64,000 bases of DNA from Saccharibacillus sp. O23 (GCF_002205895.1 NZ_NJDE01000001.1:62001-126000), one strand, 5' to 3'. Positions 1 through 10,193 are shown, numbered from the stretch's first letter. A program made the numbers and translations. The notes: a model not told the origin generated them from the letters alone.

Positions 1-2
1 TC

Positions 3-2408
3 GATGACGCCGCAACCATTCACGATTGGTCCGCACGTTATGTAGCCGCCGCGCTCAAAGCCGGACTGATGACAGGCAGCGGGTCGACTTTCGGCGCGAC
101 GGCTACCGCCAATCGCCAAGAAGCGGCTATGGTCGCGGTTCGCGTACATACGCAGAAACAGCAGGCGGCCCAAACGAGCAGCGGCGACGGCACTTCGACC
201 GCACCCGGAACTCCGACGTCAACGGGAACGTCGACCGTGCAGGGAACAGTCGTGCCGAACGGAACGAAGACTCCGCCTGCCGTCACCCCAGCGAATCCGG
301 CTCCGGCTTCCGGCGGCGGATCGACGACGCCTGTGACTCCTCCGGTGACGATGCCCGTCACGCCGCCGGCCGAAAAATCACTGCCGGCTGTCGCGGTCAG
401 CCGCACGGTCAACGTGTTGGATTACCACGATCTTTTCAACGAACCGGCAAGCGTCATAAGCAAACCCATCTCGGCGGCGGATCTGGACTTTAGCATCGAT
501 AAGGCTCCGGCTTCCGCTACCTCTAAATCGTTAACAAATCTTGATTTTTCGGTCCAAGGAACCAAAGCTAAGCTGACCAGTTTACCGATTACCGATTTCA
601 ATTTCAGCGGGAGCGATTATCTGGAGTTTTCTTTGACTTATGGTTCTTCCTCTGCTTATGTTCTGTTGGATCATCAGGTTAGCGGCTCAGAAGGACTTAT
701 AAACTTCATCAATACCCAATTTCAATCTGAAGACTCTCCGCCGCTAATCGATGTCACCTTTGATTCGGAAAACCATACGCTATCGCTAACTGCCAAAGAC
801 TTTGATCCTGGTAAAACCATAAAACTATCGGGACCAAAAGTAAGCCAGTTCTTCTCTTCGTCTCAATCCACGACAACCGTTACTGCGAACAACACCAAAA
901 CATTCACGGTCAACGACGGTTCTTCTACCGCCACGATCACCCTGAACCAAGCCTTTAACTCGACGAATGATCTGGTTCAGGAAATTAATCGGCAGTTGAT
1001 ACTAACTCAAGTGGATGCTCAGGCTGCTCTCGGTTCCGATACGACTACATTCACGGTCACTCGGAAGTCGCTCGATCACGAAGGAAAGCTGTTCTTCGGC
1101 GGAACAAACGTAGGCGACTTTCTCGCGGAAACGACTTATACTCCTTCGATCGTCACGGACCGAAGCTCAAAGATCGAAATCGAGTTGGCCGACGGTCATC
1201 TAGCGACGATCTATTTCACTCAAAAATATGCGAATATCGAAGAATTCGCGCTAGCTCTAACTCTGGCATTGAATGCGCGTGAAATGAATATGAACGTTGT
1301 AACCAACCGTTATGAGAACAAGATAGAACTGCGAACGAATGAATTGGGAGCTGCTCAAAAAATTCGTATTACCGAAAATAGCGATCCGCGATTCTTCGCG
1401 CAAGGCCAATATTTCGGACAAGATCAAAAAGCGCAAAACAAATCGTTCCGAGTCGATGACGGTACATTCTCCACCACAGTGAAATTGAATTGGATTTATG
1501 AGGATATTCAACAACTGACCAGTGCGATCAATACGCAATTAGAGCGCGGCAAAGCGAGAGCGGTCGCCGAATTGAATAGCCCTTATACGTTCAAGATCGT
1601 ATCCAGAACGACCGGAAGCCAGTCAAAACTTAAAATCGACGGCGCGGATGCCGACCTGTTCTTCGATCAAAAATTATCCGAAGGAAGCGGTCCGCAAGTC
1701 GATCAAGCGCCGATGATCAGCGGAGTTCCCGTAAAAGCGTTGGCTGATCAGTTCTTCTCGGATTCCAGCCTTACACCGCTCTCGACCGATACGGATATCG
1801 CATCCGTTAAGCTAATGCGCTCCACGCAAACGGGTCTGGATTATACGGCAAATTCTTATTCGTATCCGGTTGAAGGTTATACGTTAGGCAGCGAGATTTC
1901 GGCAGAAGGATCTTATCAACTTACGGTCGAAGATCGAGCAGGCCAGAAGACCGTCACGTATTTCTCGATCGAAAAGACATGGCCGGCTATTCTATCCGTT
2001 ACCCAACAGCAAAATTCCGATGGGGCTTCGGATCCTTACAAATATGATGCGGGAGACAAACTTACATTCACGCTTAACAACTTTGTATGGAAGTATGACT
2101 CTCAGGATCAATTGAACAAACCGCTGACAAATGTGGACCTCTTCATGCTACCCAATTTGGAAGCGGCTTTGACAAGAAATCCGAGCAATGCTTCCTATAC
2201 TTTCGGAACAGGGGCGACTCTGACTACGGAAGAAGTCATGCCTTACCATCCTGCGTACGGAAGAAAGTTCACGCTAACATTGGGAGAGGGTGCAAATATC
2301 CCTTCTACCGGATTCTATTTGATTCCGTTCACCAGTGATTTAATATCGCCTTCGGGCTTGAGACCTTCTTTCTCTAGCCAAGCCTACATTCCTGCTCTGG
2401 TCGAATAA
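3..2408 (+). CDS. SLH-domain surface protein, 5' partial
   Basis: The reading frame is open to the left edge of the window, so the start is missing. The first ~45 visible residues are the end of an S-layer homology (SLH) repeat, with the typical W-A-x-x-Y...A-x-x-x-G-L-x-x-G pattern. A Thr/Pro/Ser/Gly-rich linker of about 75 residues follows, then a long beta-rich region. SLH domains bind pyruvylated secondary cell-wall polymer, so the protein should be displayed on the cell surface. Between about bases 590 and 1675 there are four degenerate ~80-residue repeats (a V-x-D-G-like strand, then a D-L-x-x-x-I-N-x-Q-L helix, then K-L-x-x-x-G), which resemble flagellin-hook IN motifs. From about base 480 the gene is visibly more AT-rich than its neighbours. 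The function of the C-terminal part is unknown. Confidence 0.88.
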   Translation, partial: DDAATIHDWSARYVAAALKAGLMTGSGSTFGATATANRQEAAMVAVRVHTQKQQAAQTSSGDGTSTAPGTPTSTGTSTVQGTVVPNGTKTPPAVTPANPAPASGGGSTTPVTPPVTMPVTPPAEKSLPAVAVSRTVNVLDYHDLFNEPASVISKPISAADLDFSIDKAPASATSKSLTNLDFSVQGTKAKLTSLPITDFNFSGSDYLEFSLTYGSSSAYVLLDHQVSGSEGLINFINTQFQSEDSPPLIDVTFDSENHTLSLTAKDFDPGKTIKLSGPKVSQFFSSSQSTTTVTANNTKTFTVNDGSSTATITLNQAFNSTNDLVQEINRQLILTQVDAQAALGSDTTTFTVTRKSLDHEGKLFFGGTNVGDFLAETTYTPSIVTDRSSKIEIELADGHLATIYFTQKYANIEEFALALTLALNAREMNMNVVTNRYENKIELRTNELGAAQKIRITENSDPRFFAQGQYFGQDQKAQNKSFRVDDGTFSTTVKLNWIYEDIQQLTSAINTQLERGKARAVAELNSPYTFKIVSRTTGSQSKLKIDGADADLFFDQKLSEGSGPQVDQAPMISGVPVKALADQFFSDSSLTPLSTDTDIASVKLMRSTQTGLDYTANSYSYPVEGYTLGSEISAEGSYQLTVEDRAGQKTVTYFSIEKTWPAILSVTQQQNSDGASDPYKYDAGDKLTFTLNNFVWKYDSQDQLNKPLTNVDLFMLPNLEAALTRNPSNASYTFGTGATLTTEEVMPYHPAYGRKFTLTLGEGANIPSTGFYLIPFTSDLISPSGLRPSFSSQAYIPALVE

Positions 2409-2436
2409 CCTTCGTCCAGTTCCTCTCCGCAACACA

Positions 2437-2474
2437 AAAAGCGTCAGCCGCCCTCACGGGAAGCTGACGCTTTT
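2437..2474. terminator. Bidirectional intrinsic terminator
   Basis: A 12-bp stem (AAAAGCGTCAGC / GCTGACGCTTTT) has A and T tracts on both sides. It lies between the SLH gene on the plus strand and trxA on the minus strand and can serve both. Confidence 0.85.
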
Positions 2475-2503
2475 ATTCTCTCGACAAACTACCTTAAACC
2501 CGC

Positions 2504-2818
2504 TTACCGATGCTTCTCGATCAACTGTTTCAACGCCGCTTTGCTCTGCACGCCGACTACGCCTTCGACAGGTTGGCCGTCTTTGAACAGGATCAGCGTC
2601 GGGATGCTCATGACTTTCAGCGCGCTCGATACGCCGGGGTTCTCGTCCACGTTAAGCTTAGCGATCTTGGCGGAGTCGCCCAGTTCGCCGGCCAGCTCGT
2701 CCAATACCGGCGCGATCATGCGGCAGGGTCCGCACCACGGAGCCCAGAAATCCACCAGCGTCAAGCCGTTCTGAATATCTTCCATAAAAGTCTGATCGGT
2801 CGTATGCGTAACTGTCAT
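2504..2818 (-). CDS. trxA: Thioredoxin
   Basis: Small cytosolic dithiol-disulfide oxidoreductase that reduces protein disulfides and is itself recycled by thioredoxin reductase. At 104 residues it has the usual thioredoxin length. The canonical active site W-C-G-P-C lies near residues 28-32 after F-W-A-P, and the cis-proline loop reads S-I-P-T. It is the second gene of a minus-strand pair; 34 bp separate it from an upstream thioredoxin-like gene, so the two are probably co-transcribed from the promoter near base 3290. Housekeeping trxA is normally unlinked to such a partner. Confidence 0.95.
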   Translation of the reverse strand: MTVTHTTDQTFMEDIQNGLTLVDFWAPWCGPCRMIAPVLDELAGELGDSAKIAKLNVDENPGVSSALKVMSIPTLILFKDGQPVEGVVGVQSKAALKQLIEKHR

Positions 2819-2852
2819 GATTCATTCCTCCGTATCTATCGATTATCGTTCA

Positions 2853-3200
2853 TTAAGATTGCGGCACTTCTTGATAAGCTTTATAAATGCGATCCAACTT
2901 CTCTTGCAGCGGGCCGAAGCGGACAAAACGATCTTCCCGCAGATACTCCCGCCCTTCGACGAACAGCAGCATGATCGGAGCCGCGAGAATCAGAAACCGT
3001 TCGGCGACTTCTTCGACTTGCGTCGCATCGACGTGCCCGAACCGGATCGAAGGATAATCGGCCAGCAGTTCGCGAAGCTTGGGCAGCAGCGCATGACAAG
3101 TACTGCAATCCGGCGTCGATACGTACAAGAAACTTAAAGCATGTTCGCGCAGAAAATCCTCGACTTCGCCGACGTCCTTCAATTCGTGAACTTCTTTCAT
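2853..3200 (-). CDS. Thioredoxin-like protein (CSTC active site)
   Basis: 115-residue thioredoxin-fold protein of the YtpP/YdbP type. The ATG at 3200 is chosen because AGGAGG stands 8 bases upstream; the frame extends 13 codons further but without a ribosome site. The active site is C-S-T-C near residue 31 instead of W-C-G-P-C, and the cis-proline loop is A-A-P-I-M-L. It presumably acts as a thiol reductant or monitors thiol state; the substrate cannot be deduced. It is the first gene of the pair with trxA. A perfect 12-bp palindrome sits in its 5' leader. Confidence 0.85.
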   Translation of the reverse strand: MKEVHELKDVGEVEDFLREHALSFLYVSTPDCSTCHALLPKLRELLADYPSIRFGHVDATQVEEVAERFLILAAPIMLLFVEGREYLREDRFVRFGPLQEKLDRIYKAYQEVPQS

Positions 3201-3246
3201 TCCGATCCTCCTGTTCCGACGGAATTCGAATCGACTCACACTTCAA

Positions 3247-3305
3247 TTAACTAGTTAAATAATCATTTATGTATATAGAATAATCCTGTCGAAGCAAATT
3301 GTCAA
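3247..3305 (-). promoter_or_regulatory. Promoter of the thioredoxin pair with palindrome in the leader
   Basis: Read on the minus strand: TTGACA (3305-3300), 17 bp, TATTCT (3282-3277), which predicts a start near base 3270. Downstream of that start lies the perfect palindrome TTAACTAGTTAA (3247-3258), about 50 bp before the start codon, a possible repressor site. Confidence 0.7.
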
Positions 3306-3414
3306 GAGGCGTTCTACGGCGCTTTTCAACGCCTTAACTTGATTTTTGAACGTTTCTTTTTTACACTTTAAATATCTAAATCAATAGGTAATTAAGAAAG
3401 TAGGTGCAGCCGTT

Positions 3415-4095
3415 ATGGGAACTTCCGATGCTCTGTTCACAGTCGATCCGAACTCTCCCCTGCCTATTCACGTGCAGATCAAAGAGCAGGTCAAATGGTT
3501 GATCGGCAAAGATCTGCTTCAACCGGGCGATTCGCTGCCTTCCACCAATCAGTTGGCGGACCAGCTCTCGATCAACCGGAATACGATTCAAAGCGTATAC
3601 GCGCAGTTAAAAGAAGACGGTCTGCTGCATATGCAAAAAGGCCGGGGAACGCGGGTCGCGGACGCCGAAGACATCCGTCGTTTCAAAGAACGAAACACTC
3701 ATTTCTCGTTCGTCGAAAAAATGATCGAAGAAGCGCGCGAAGCGGATCTGGCCGTCGACGATCTGCTGCTGTCGGGCTTCGCTTACGTGCAGTTATTCGG
3801 GCAGCGACCGAAAAAGAAGCCTCGCTATTTGTTCATCGAATGTAGAGACAGTTCCTGCGTGTTCTATCTGGACGAGATCAGACGCTTGACGTCCGCCGAG
3901 ATTCGAAGCGTCGATATCTCCGCGCTGCCGGAAGAAGACGCGATCCAAGCGATCCGGGAATCGGACATCATCGTGACCCGCTCCGATCTGGCCGAGAAAA
4001 TGAAGACATTCGCCGACGAAGCCGGCAAAACGATCATTACGGTCGGATCGACCCGCGACGTTCCGCTGCTGCTGAATCTGGTCCGGCAGTCCTGA
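3415..4095 (+). CDS. GntR-family transcriptional regulator
   Basis: 226 residues. Residues ~10-80 form a GntR winged helix: P-I-H-V-Q-I-K-E-Q-V, then L-P-S-T-N-Q-L-A, then a recognition helix I-N-R-N-T-I-Q and the wing G-R-G-T-R-V. The C-terminal ~140 residues do not look like the FadR, HutC or MocR effector domains; they may be a PAS/receiver-like alpha-beta domain ending in I-T-V-G-S-T-R-D-V-P. It is divergent from the thioredoxin pair and convergent with the oxidoreductase, so its target is not obvious. The ribosome site before the ATG is weak. Confidence 0.85.
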   Translation: MGTSDALFTVDPNSPLPIHVQIKEQVKWLIGKDLLQPGDSLPSTNQLADQLSINRNTIQSVYAQLKEDGLLHMQKGRGTRVADAEDIRRFKERNTHFSFVEKMIEEAREADLAVDDLLLSGFAYVQLFGQRPKKKPRYLFIECRDSSCVFYLDEIRRLTSAEIRSVDISALPEEDAIQAIRESDIIVTRSDLAEKMKTFADEAGKTIITVGSTRDVPLLLNLVRQS

Positions 4096-4221
4096 ACGGA
4101 CATGATCGGACGCGATCGGATCGGGCATTCGCGCGGATCGCGGGTTCATCGGCTCTCGCAGCCGTCTTCGAAGCCGCGCCGAGACGCTCTATCGTTCAAG
4201 ATCCGCCGTATGCGCACGACA

Positions 4222-4252
4222 AAAAGAGGCACTCGACGAGCGAGGCCTCTTT
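4222..4252. terminator. Bidirectional intrinsic terminator
   Basis: The stem AAAAGAGGC / GCCTCTTTT is followed by a T run and preceded by an A run. It lies between the convergent GntR and oxidoreductase genes; the remainder of the 4096-4323 gap shows no gene. Confidence 0.8.
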
Positions 4253-4323
4253 TTTTGCGCTGTCCGAACGGTCGAAGTTTCTTCGCCGCTTCCGACAAAC
4301 TTTTTTGCGGACTCCGGTCCGGA

Positions 4324-5385
4324 TTAGATCTCCCGCACGATCAGCGAACGGCTCTCCGCCGCTTCGAAGATCGTTTCGATCAGCGTCAGCACGCGGTGCA
4401 CTTGATCGTTCGGCACGGCCTGCTTTGAAGCGCCGTTCAACGTCGCGACAAAGTTCGTATAGAAGCCATCGGACAAGTCTTCGAACTTCTCGAACGGACG
4501 GCGGATCGTCGATTCTTCGGACGGCGGCGCCATCGTTTTGGTCAGCCCTTTGCCCGCTTGGATCGGTTTCGGTTCGACATGTTCGACTTCGAGATTGCGC
4601 GTCACGATCTCTCCGCCGAGATCCCAATCGCGAATGACCGCGGTGCCTTCGGTTCCTTTGACATACCAGCGCGGCAGCTTGACGTAGTTGGTCGTGCCGA
4701 CTTCGATGACCGCCGTCAGTCCGTCTTTGAACTTGATGATCGAGGTGAAGCCGTCGTCCACTTCGGTGCCCAGAATATAGCTGAGATCGGCATAGACGCT
4801 CTCGATCTTGCTGTCGGTGAGCAGCAGCAGTTGGTCGAGCAGATGGACGCCCCAGTCGAGCAGCATGCCGCCGCCGTAAGCCTGAAGCTGACGCCAGTCG
4901 CCCGGAATGCCGTTCGCGCCTTGCACGCGGGATTCCAGATGGAAGACTTCGCCGATTTTTTTCTGCGCCATGAGGTCTTTGATCATCAGGAAGTCTTCGT
5001 CCCAGCGGCGGTTCTGGTGAACCGTGAACACGCGATCGGCTTCTTCGGCCGCCTGCACGATCTCCAGCAGATCCGCGCCGTTTACCGTAACCGGCTTCTC
5101 GCAGATCACATGTTTGCCCGCGCGAAGCGCCGCGATCGACAGCTCTTTATGTACGTCGTTCGGCGTCGCGATCAGTACCGCGTCGACTTCGTCGTCTTCG
5201 AGCACCGCTTCGAAACTTTCGTACGCCCGGATGCCCCGGCTGCTCGCCAGTTCCGCCCGGTATGGAATCGGATCGTAAGCGCCGCGCACGACGATACCCT
5301 CCGCTTGGTCGATCAACTGAACGTGGTAACTGCCCATTCCTCCGAAGCCGACGATGACGAGATTGTACGTTTTTTCGTTAGTCAT
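4324..5385 (-). CDS. Gfo/Idh/MocA-family NAD(P)-dependent oxidoreductase
   Basis: 353 residues, normal for the family. The N-terminal Rossmann fold begins with V-I-V-G-F-G-G-M-G near residue 10. The family's catalytic-region motif G-K-H-V-I-C-E-K-P lies near residue 95, and the substrate-domain motif G-G-G-M-L-L-D-W-G-V-H-L-L-D near 170 contains the Asp/His pair. Members oxidise or reduce cyclitols, sugars or sugar acids in the cytosol; the substrate cannot be read from the sequence. It appears to be a single gene ending at the terminator shared with the GntR gene. AAGGAAAG precedes the ATG. Confidence 0.9.
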   Translation of the reverse strand: MTNEKTYNLVIVGFGGMGSYHVQLIDQAEGIVVRGAYDPIPYRAELASSRGIRAYESFEAVLEDDEVDAVLIATPNDVHKELSIAALRAGKHVICEKPVTVNGADLLEIVQAAEEADRVFTVHQNRRWDEDFLMIKDLMAQKKIGEVFHLESRVQGANGIPGDWRQLQAYGGGMLLDWGVHLLDQLLLLTDSKIESVYADLSYILGTEVDDGFTSIIKFKDGLTAVIEVGTTNYVKLPRWYVKGTEGTAVIRDWDLGGEIVTRNLEVEHVEPKPIQAGKGLTKTMAPPSEESTIRRPFEKFEDLSDGFYTNFVATLNGASKQAVPNDQVHRVLTLIETIFEAAESRSLIVREI

Positions 5386-5476
5386 ATGCCTGTCTTCCTT
5401 TCCTCTGCATCCTTACAAATTTAGAAGTCGTCCCACAAACCTTAATATATAGGACTGAACCAAGAAAGCGCTAGCA

Positions 5477-6769
5477 TTATTTGATCGTTTTGTGACAGGT
5501 TTCGCCCGATTCCGTCCGAGGAAGAGCGGCCAACCCCGGAATCGGCGAGCGGAAGATCCAGATCAACGCGAGCAGCGTGCCGATCGCGCCGACGATCAGC
5601 GTCGCATGCAAGCCGAATGCCGAACCTAGGAATCCGCCGAACAGCGCTCCTACGGGCGCGACTCCGGTCACGACGAAGCGGTAGCTCGCGTTCATCCGTC
5701 CGAGCAGACGTCCGGGCGTCACCGTCTGCCGCAGACTGACCGCATGAATATTGGAGATCACGATGCCCAGACCGCTCAGGAAAAAAGAAGCGAACAGCAG
5801 CGCCGACGAAATCGGCCCGGAACCCCAAGCCGGCAGAACGAGCAGCGGAGCGCCGCAGCCGAGCAGCATCGATCCGCAGATGACCGGACCGAGCCGGAAG
5901 CGTTTCGCCAGCCGGCCGGCCGTCAACGAACCGAGAATCGATCCGGCTCCGGCCGCGCCCATGATCAGACCGAGATCGGCCGCTCCGATGCCCAACTCGC
6001 GCGTGATATACAGAATCAGAACCGACCACGTCACCTGACTGAAAAAGTTATAGGTCGCCGCTTCTCCCGCTACCGCCGCGAGATAAGGATTGCGGAACAC
6101 GAGGGCCATGCCTTCCCGGATCTCGGCGGCCATTCTTCCCGCTTGACGAGGCGCGGGTTCGGGCATGGGTTCGCTTCGCCGGATCATCCCGATCGAAAAC
6201 GCGGAAACCAGCAGCATCGCGCAGTGGACAACCATCGCGAACGGCGCGGCCAATACCCCGATCAACGCGCCGGCCAGCCCGGGTCCGGCGATCTCTGCCG
6301 CCGAACGGCTGATCTCCAATTTGCTGTTGCCTTCCACCAGTTGGTCCGCGCCCACCAGCGACGGCAGATACGTCTGATAAGCCAAATCGAAAAGCAGCGT
6401 GCAAGCGCCGATGCCGAACGCGCACGCGTACAGCATCGGCATGCCGAGCAGATTCAGCGCATACGCCGCGGGAATCGCAGCGAGCAGCGCCGCGCGGACC
6501 AGATTGGCCGCCAACATCAGCGGACGCTTGCGCGTTCGGTCGATCCAGACGCCCGCAGGCAGAGCCAGCAGCAGATAAGGCAGAATCTGAACCGCGTTGA
6601 GCATGCCCATCTGAAACGGCGTCGCGCCGAGCGTCAAAGCGGCAACCAGCGGGATCGCCAGCGCCGTGATTCGGGCTCCGAACAGCGCCAACGTTTCCCC
6701 GAACCAGAATACGGCAAAATCTTTGTTCCTCGTCAATCCCGTCGCTCCGCGCCTCTTTTTCGTGTTCAT
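5477..6769 (-). CDS. MFS transporter
   Basis: 430-residue major facilitator protein with about 12 hydrophobic segments and the loop-2/3 motif G-V-W-I-D-R-T-R-K-R-P near residue 75. It resembles MFS_3/enterobactin-exporter-like drug or metabolite exporters of the plasma membrane. The start has GGAGGACAGCC just upstream. It is divergent from a CGNR regulator, and three copies of a TTACATG half-site lie between them, so the regulator probably controls this exporter. Substrate unknown. Confidence 0.9.
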   Translation of the reverse strand: MNTKKRRGATGLTRNKDFAVFWFGETLALFGARITALAIPLVAALTLGATPFQMGMLNAVQILPYLLLALPAGVWIDRTRKRPLMLAANLVRAALLAAIPAAYALNLLGMPMLYACAFGIGACTLLFDLAYQTYLPSLVGADQLVEGNSKLEISRSAAEIAGPGLAGALIGVLAAPFAMVVHCAMLLVSAFSIGMIRRSEPMPEPAPRQAGRMAAEIREGMALVFRNPYLAAVAGEAATYNFFSQVTWSVLILYITRELGIGAADLGLIMGAAGAGSILGSLTAGRLAKRFRLGPVICGSMLLGCGAPLLVLPAWGSGPISSALLFASFFLSGLGIVISNIHAVSLRQTVTPGRLLGRMNASYRFVVTGVAPVGALFGGFLGSAFGLHATLIVGAIGTLLALIWIFRSPIPGLAALPRTESGETCHKTIK

Positions 6770-6820
6770 GGCTGTCCTCCGTTCTCGAAATAAAGTAATG
6801 TTCTAAATTATATTTAAGCA

Positions 6821-6891
6821 TTACATGAACGCAAAAAAATAAACCGATCATGTAACGCATTATTTGTTTTTTACACATTACATGCTAAACT
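6821..6891. promoter_or_regulatory. Operator cluster and promoter between MFS and CGNR genes
   Basis: TTACATG occurs at 6821-6827 and 6878-6884, with its inverted form CATGTAA at 6849-6855. The last copy abuts the extended -10 of the CGNR gene (TGC-TAAACT, -10 at 6886-6891; a weak -35 TTTGTT at 6863-6868). The arrangement suggests autoregulation and control of the MFS gene. Confidence 0.6.
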
Positions 6892-6929
6892 GAACAAAAG
6901 CAACGATAACATTCGGGAGGCGAAACGAA

Positions 6930-7466
6930 ATGAACGGGCGCATATTGGCCGTCGAACTGGTCAATTCGATGTGGTACGACCATCTGGGCAAACGATCCGA
7001 AGACCGATTGGACCGTCCCGATCGGCTCGGAAGGTTCTTGTCGGATTGGTCGGTCTCCGTTTCTCCGGACGAACGCGGCATCGAAAGCCTCAAAACGCTG
7101 CGCGCGCTGCTGCGGGAAATGCTAGACCGTACCACGGCGGGCGAACCGGTCGCGGACGATCAACTGGCGCGGCTTAACGCTTATATGGCCGGTTCGCCGA
7201 GAACGCCGGATCTGGTTCGCAGCGGCGACGGTTACGAGCTGGCTTATACCCCTGCCGCGGCGGATTGGGAAGCTTTTTTGGCCGAAGCGGCTTTGTCTTT
7301 CGCGGATTTGCTGGCGGATCGGCGGATCGGCCGAGTCAAAATCTGCCGCAACAGCGTATGCAAATGGGTATTCTACGACGAAACGAAAAACGGCCGCCGA
7401 CAGTGGTGCAGCAGCGACACCTGCGGAAACGTGGCGCGGGTCAGACGGCATCGCGATAAACACTGA
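6930..7466 (+). CDS. CGNR zinc-finger (ABATE-domain) transcriptional regulator
   Basis: 178 residues. The N-terminal ~125 residues match the stress-induced-regulator (ABATE) domain, beginning L-A-V-E-L-V-N-S. The C-terminus is a CGNR zinc finger: C-R-N-S-V-C, then W-C-S-S-D-T-C-G-N-V-A-R-V-R-R-H-R, with four zinc-ligand cysteines. GGGAGGCG precedes the ATG. It is divergent from the MFS exporter with repeated half-sites between them, so it is most likely its local regulator; the inducer is unknown. Confidence 0.9.
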   Translation: MNGRILAVELVNSMWYDHLGKRSEDRLDRPDRLGRFLSDWSVSVSPDERGIESLKTLRALLREMLDRTTAGEPVADDQLARLNAYMAGSPRTPDLVRSGDGYELAYTPAAADWEAFLAEAALSFADLLADRRIGRVKICRNSVCKWVFYDETKNGRRQWCSSDTCGNVARVRRHRDKH

Positions 7467-7480
7467 ATAGAGGCGGCAAA

Positions 7481-7509
7481 TTGACAGCGCTTGGTTTCCT
7501 TGCTACAGT
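7481..7509 (+). promoter_or_regulatory. bglA promoter with overlapping cre-like site
   Basis: TTGACA (7481-7486), 17 bp, TACAGT (7504-7509) preceded by TGC as an extended -10. Bases 7482-7495 match the cre consensus TGWNANCGNTNWCA except for the last two bases, and overlap the -35 box, consistent with CcpA repression. Confidence 0.75.
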
Positions 7510-7534
7510 TTGAATATCAATCGAATCATTTCTT

Positions 7535-9087
<1,553 letters not shown>

Positions 9088-9115
9088 ACTGGCGAGCATA
9101 CAGACGCGACAAAGA

Positions 9116-9144
9116 AGCGGCTTCGATTTTCGAAGCTGCTTTTT
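9116..9144 (+). terminator. Intrinsic terminator after bglA
   Basis: The stem AGCGGCTTCG / CGAAGCTGCT (one G-U pair) is followed by TTTT. It separates bglA from the licT transcription unit. Confidence 0.8.
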
Positions 9145-9151
9145 CCCGTGC

Positions 9152-9188
9152 TGAAAGCGTTGACAAACCTACCCTGCCGCCTTAAACT
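9152..9188 (+). promoter_or_regulatory. licT promoter with perfect cre site
   Basis: TGAAAGCGTTGACA (9152-9165) fits the cre consensus at every position. Its last six bases are the -35 box TTGACA (9160-9165); a 17-bp spacer leads to TAAACT (9183-9188). CcpA binding would block RNA polymerase. Confidence 0.85.
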
Positions 9189-9211
9189 GGTTGTAACCAA
9201 ATCACTTGCAC

Positions 9212-9317
9212 AGGATTGTTACTGCCGATAATGCAGGCAAAACCTGAGACGCCACAAGCGAGCCCCTCATGATACGGACATCGGGTCTTGCATCTTTTGT
9301 TGTGTCTCGGGTTTTTT
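9212..9317 (+). promoter_or_regulatory. RAT antiterminator/terminator switch in the licT leader
   Basis: Canonical LicT/SacT RAT: AGG, internal-loop strand ATTGTTA, upper stem CTGC...GCAG, loop strand GCAAAA, CCT (9212-9245). The overlapping terminator pairs AACCTGAGAC (9241-9250) with GTCTCGGGTT (9304-9313), followed by TTTTTT. LicT therefore appears to autoregulate its own synthesis. Confidence 0.9.
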
Positions 9318-9362
9318 GTATTTTACAATAGGGGAACAGACAGAGAGCGAGGGGGATGCCGC

Positions 9363-10193
9363 GTGAAAATCGCCAAAGTGATCAACAATAACGTGATCAG
9401 CGTGTATCAGAATGACGGAACGGAACTTGTCGTGATGGGGCGAGGCATCGCGTTCAAAAAGAAACCGGGGGATACGGTAGACGAACGCAACGTGCAGAAA
9501 GTGTTTGCTTTGAAGAATCAGCAGACGACCGACAATTTCAAGATGCTGCTGCGCGAAGTGCCGATCGAACTGATCGTCATCGTGGAAGAAATCATCGACT
9601 ACGCCAAGAAAACGCTCGGCCGCAAGCTGAACGAGAATCTCTACGTCTCGCTGACCGACCACGTCAATTTCGCGATCGAGCGCCACCGCGAAGGGATCGA
9701 GATCAAGAACGCTTTGCTGTGGGAGGTCAAGCAGCTCTACAAAGACGAATTTCGGATCGGCCTGCGCATGCTGGATCAGATTCGCGAGAAGTTGGAGTTG
9801 GAACTGCCCGAAGACGAGGCGGCGTTTATCGCGATCCATATCGTCAACGCGGAGATGAACGAAGAAGTCTCGACGACGATGAACATTACGAAATTTATGC
9901 AGCAGATCATCAATATCGTCAAATACCATTTCAAAACGGAATTCGACGAAGAATCGCTGAGCTATTTCCGTTTTATCACCCACCTCAAATTTTTCGCGCA
10001 GCGGGTATTCAAAGGCGCGCATTACGAGAACAACTACGACCATCTCTACGACGCGATCCGCGAAAAACATCCCGAAGCGGCAAGATGCACGGAGAAAATC
10101 CGCAATTTCGTGTCGAAAGAATACGATCACGAATTGACGAACGAAGAAATGCTGTATTTGACCGTCCATCTGGAGCGGGTCGTCAATCGTTAA
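9363..10193 (+). CDS. licT: LicT-type BglG-family transcription antiterminator
   Basis: 276 residues starting at a GTG (9363) with a GAGGGGG ribosome site; an upstream in-frame ATG would lie inside the terminator hairpin. The N-terminal ~60 residues form the RNA-binding CAT domain (K-I-A-K-V-I-N-N-N-V). Two PTS-regulation domains follow, with the four phospho-acceptor histidines in D-H-V-N-F-A, I-H-I-V-N-A-E, T-H-L-K-F-F-A-Q-R and V-H-L-E-R-V-V. When beta-glucosides are present and HPr can phosphorylate PRD2, the dimer binds RAT hairpins and prevents termination. Targets here are the leaders of bglA, licT itself and bglP. Confidence 0.95.
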   Translation: MKIAKVINNNVISVYQNDGTELVVMGRGIAFKKKPGDTVDERNVQKVFALKNQQTTDNFKMLLREVPIELIVIVEEIIDYAKKTLGRKLNENLYVSLTDHVNFAIERHREGIEIKNALLWEVKQLYKDEFRIGLRMLDQIREKLELELPEDEAAFIAIHIVNAEMNEEVSTTMNITKFMQQIINIVKYHFKTEFDEESLSYFRFITHLKFFAQRVFKGAHYENNYDHLYDAIREKHPEAARCTEKIRNFVSKEYDHELTNEEMLYLTVHLERVVNR

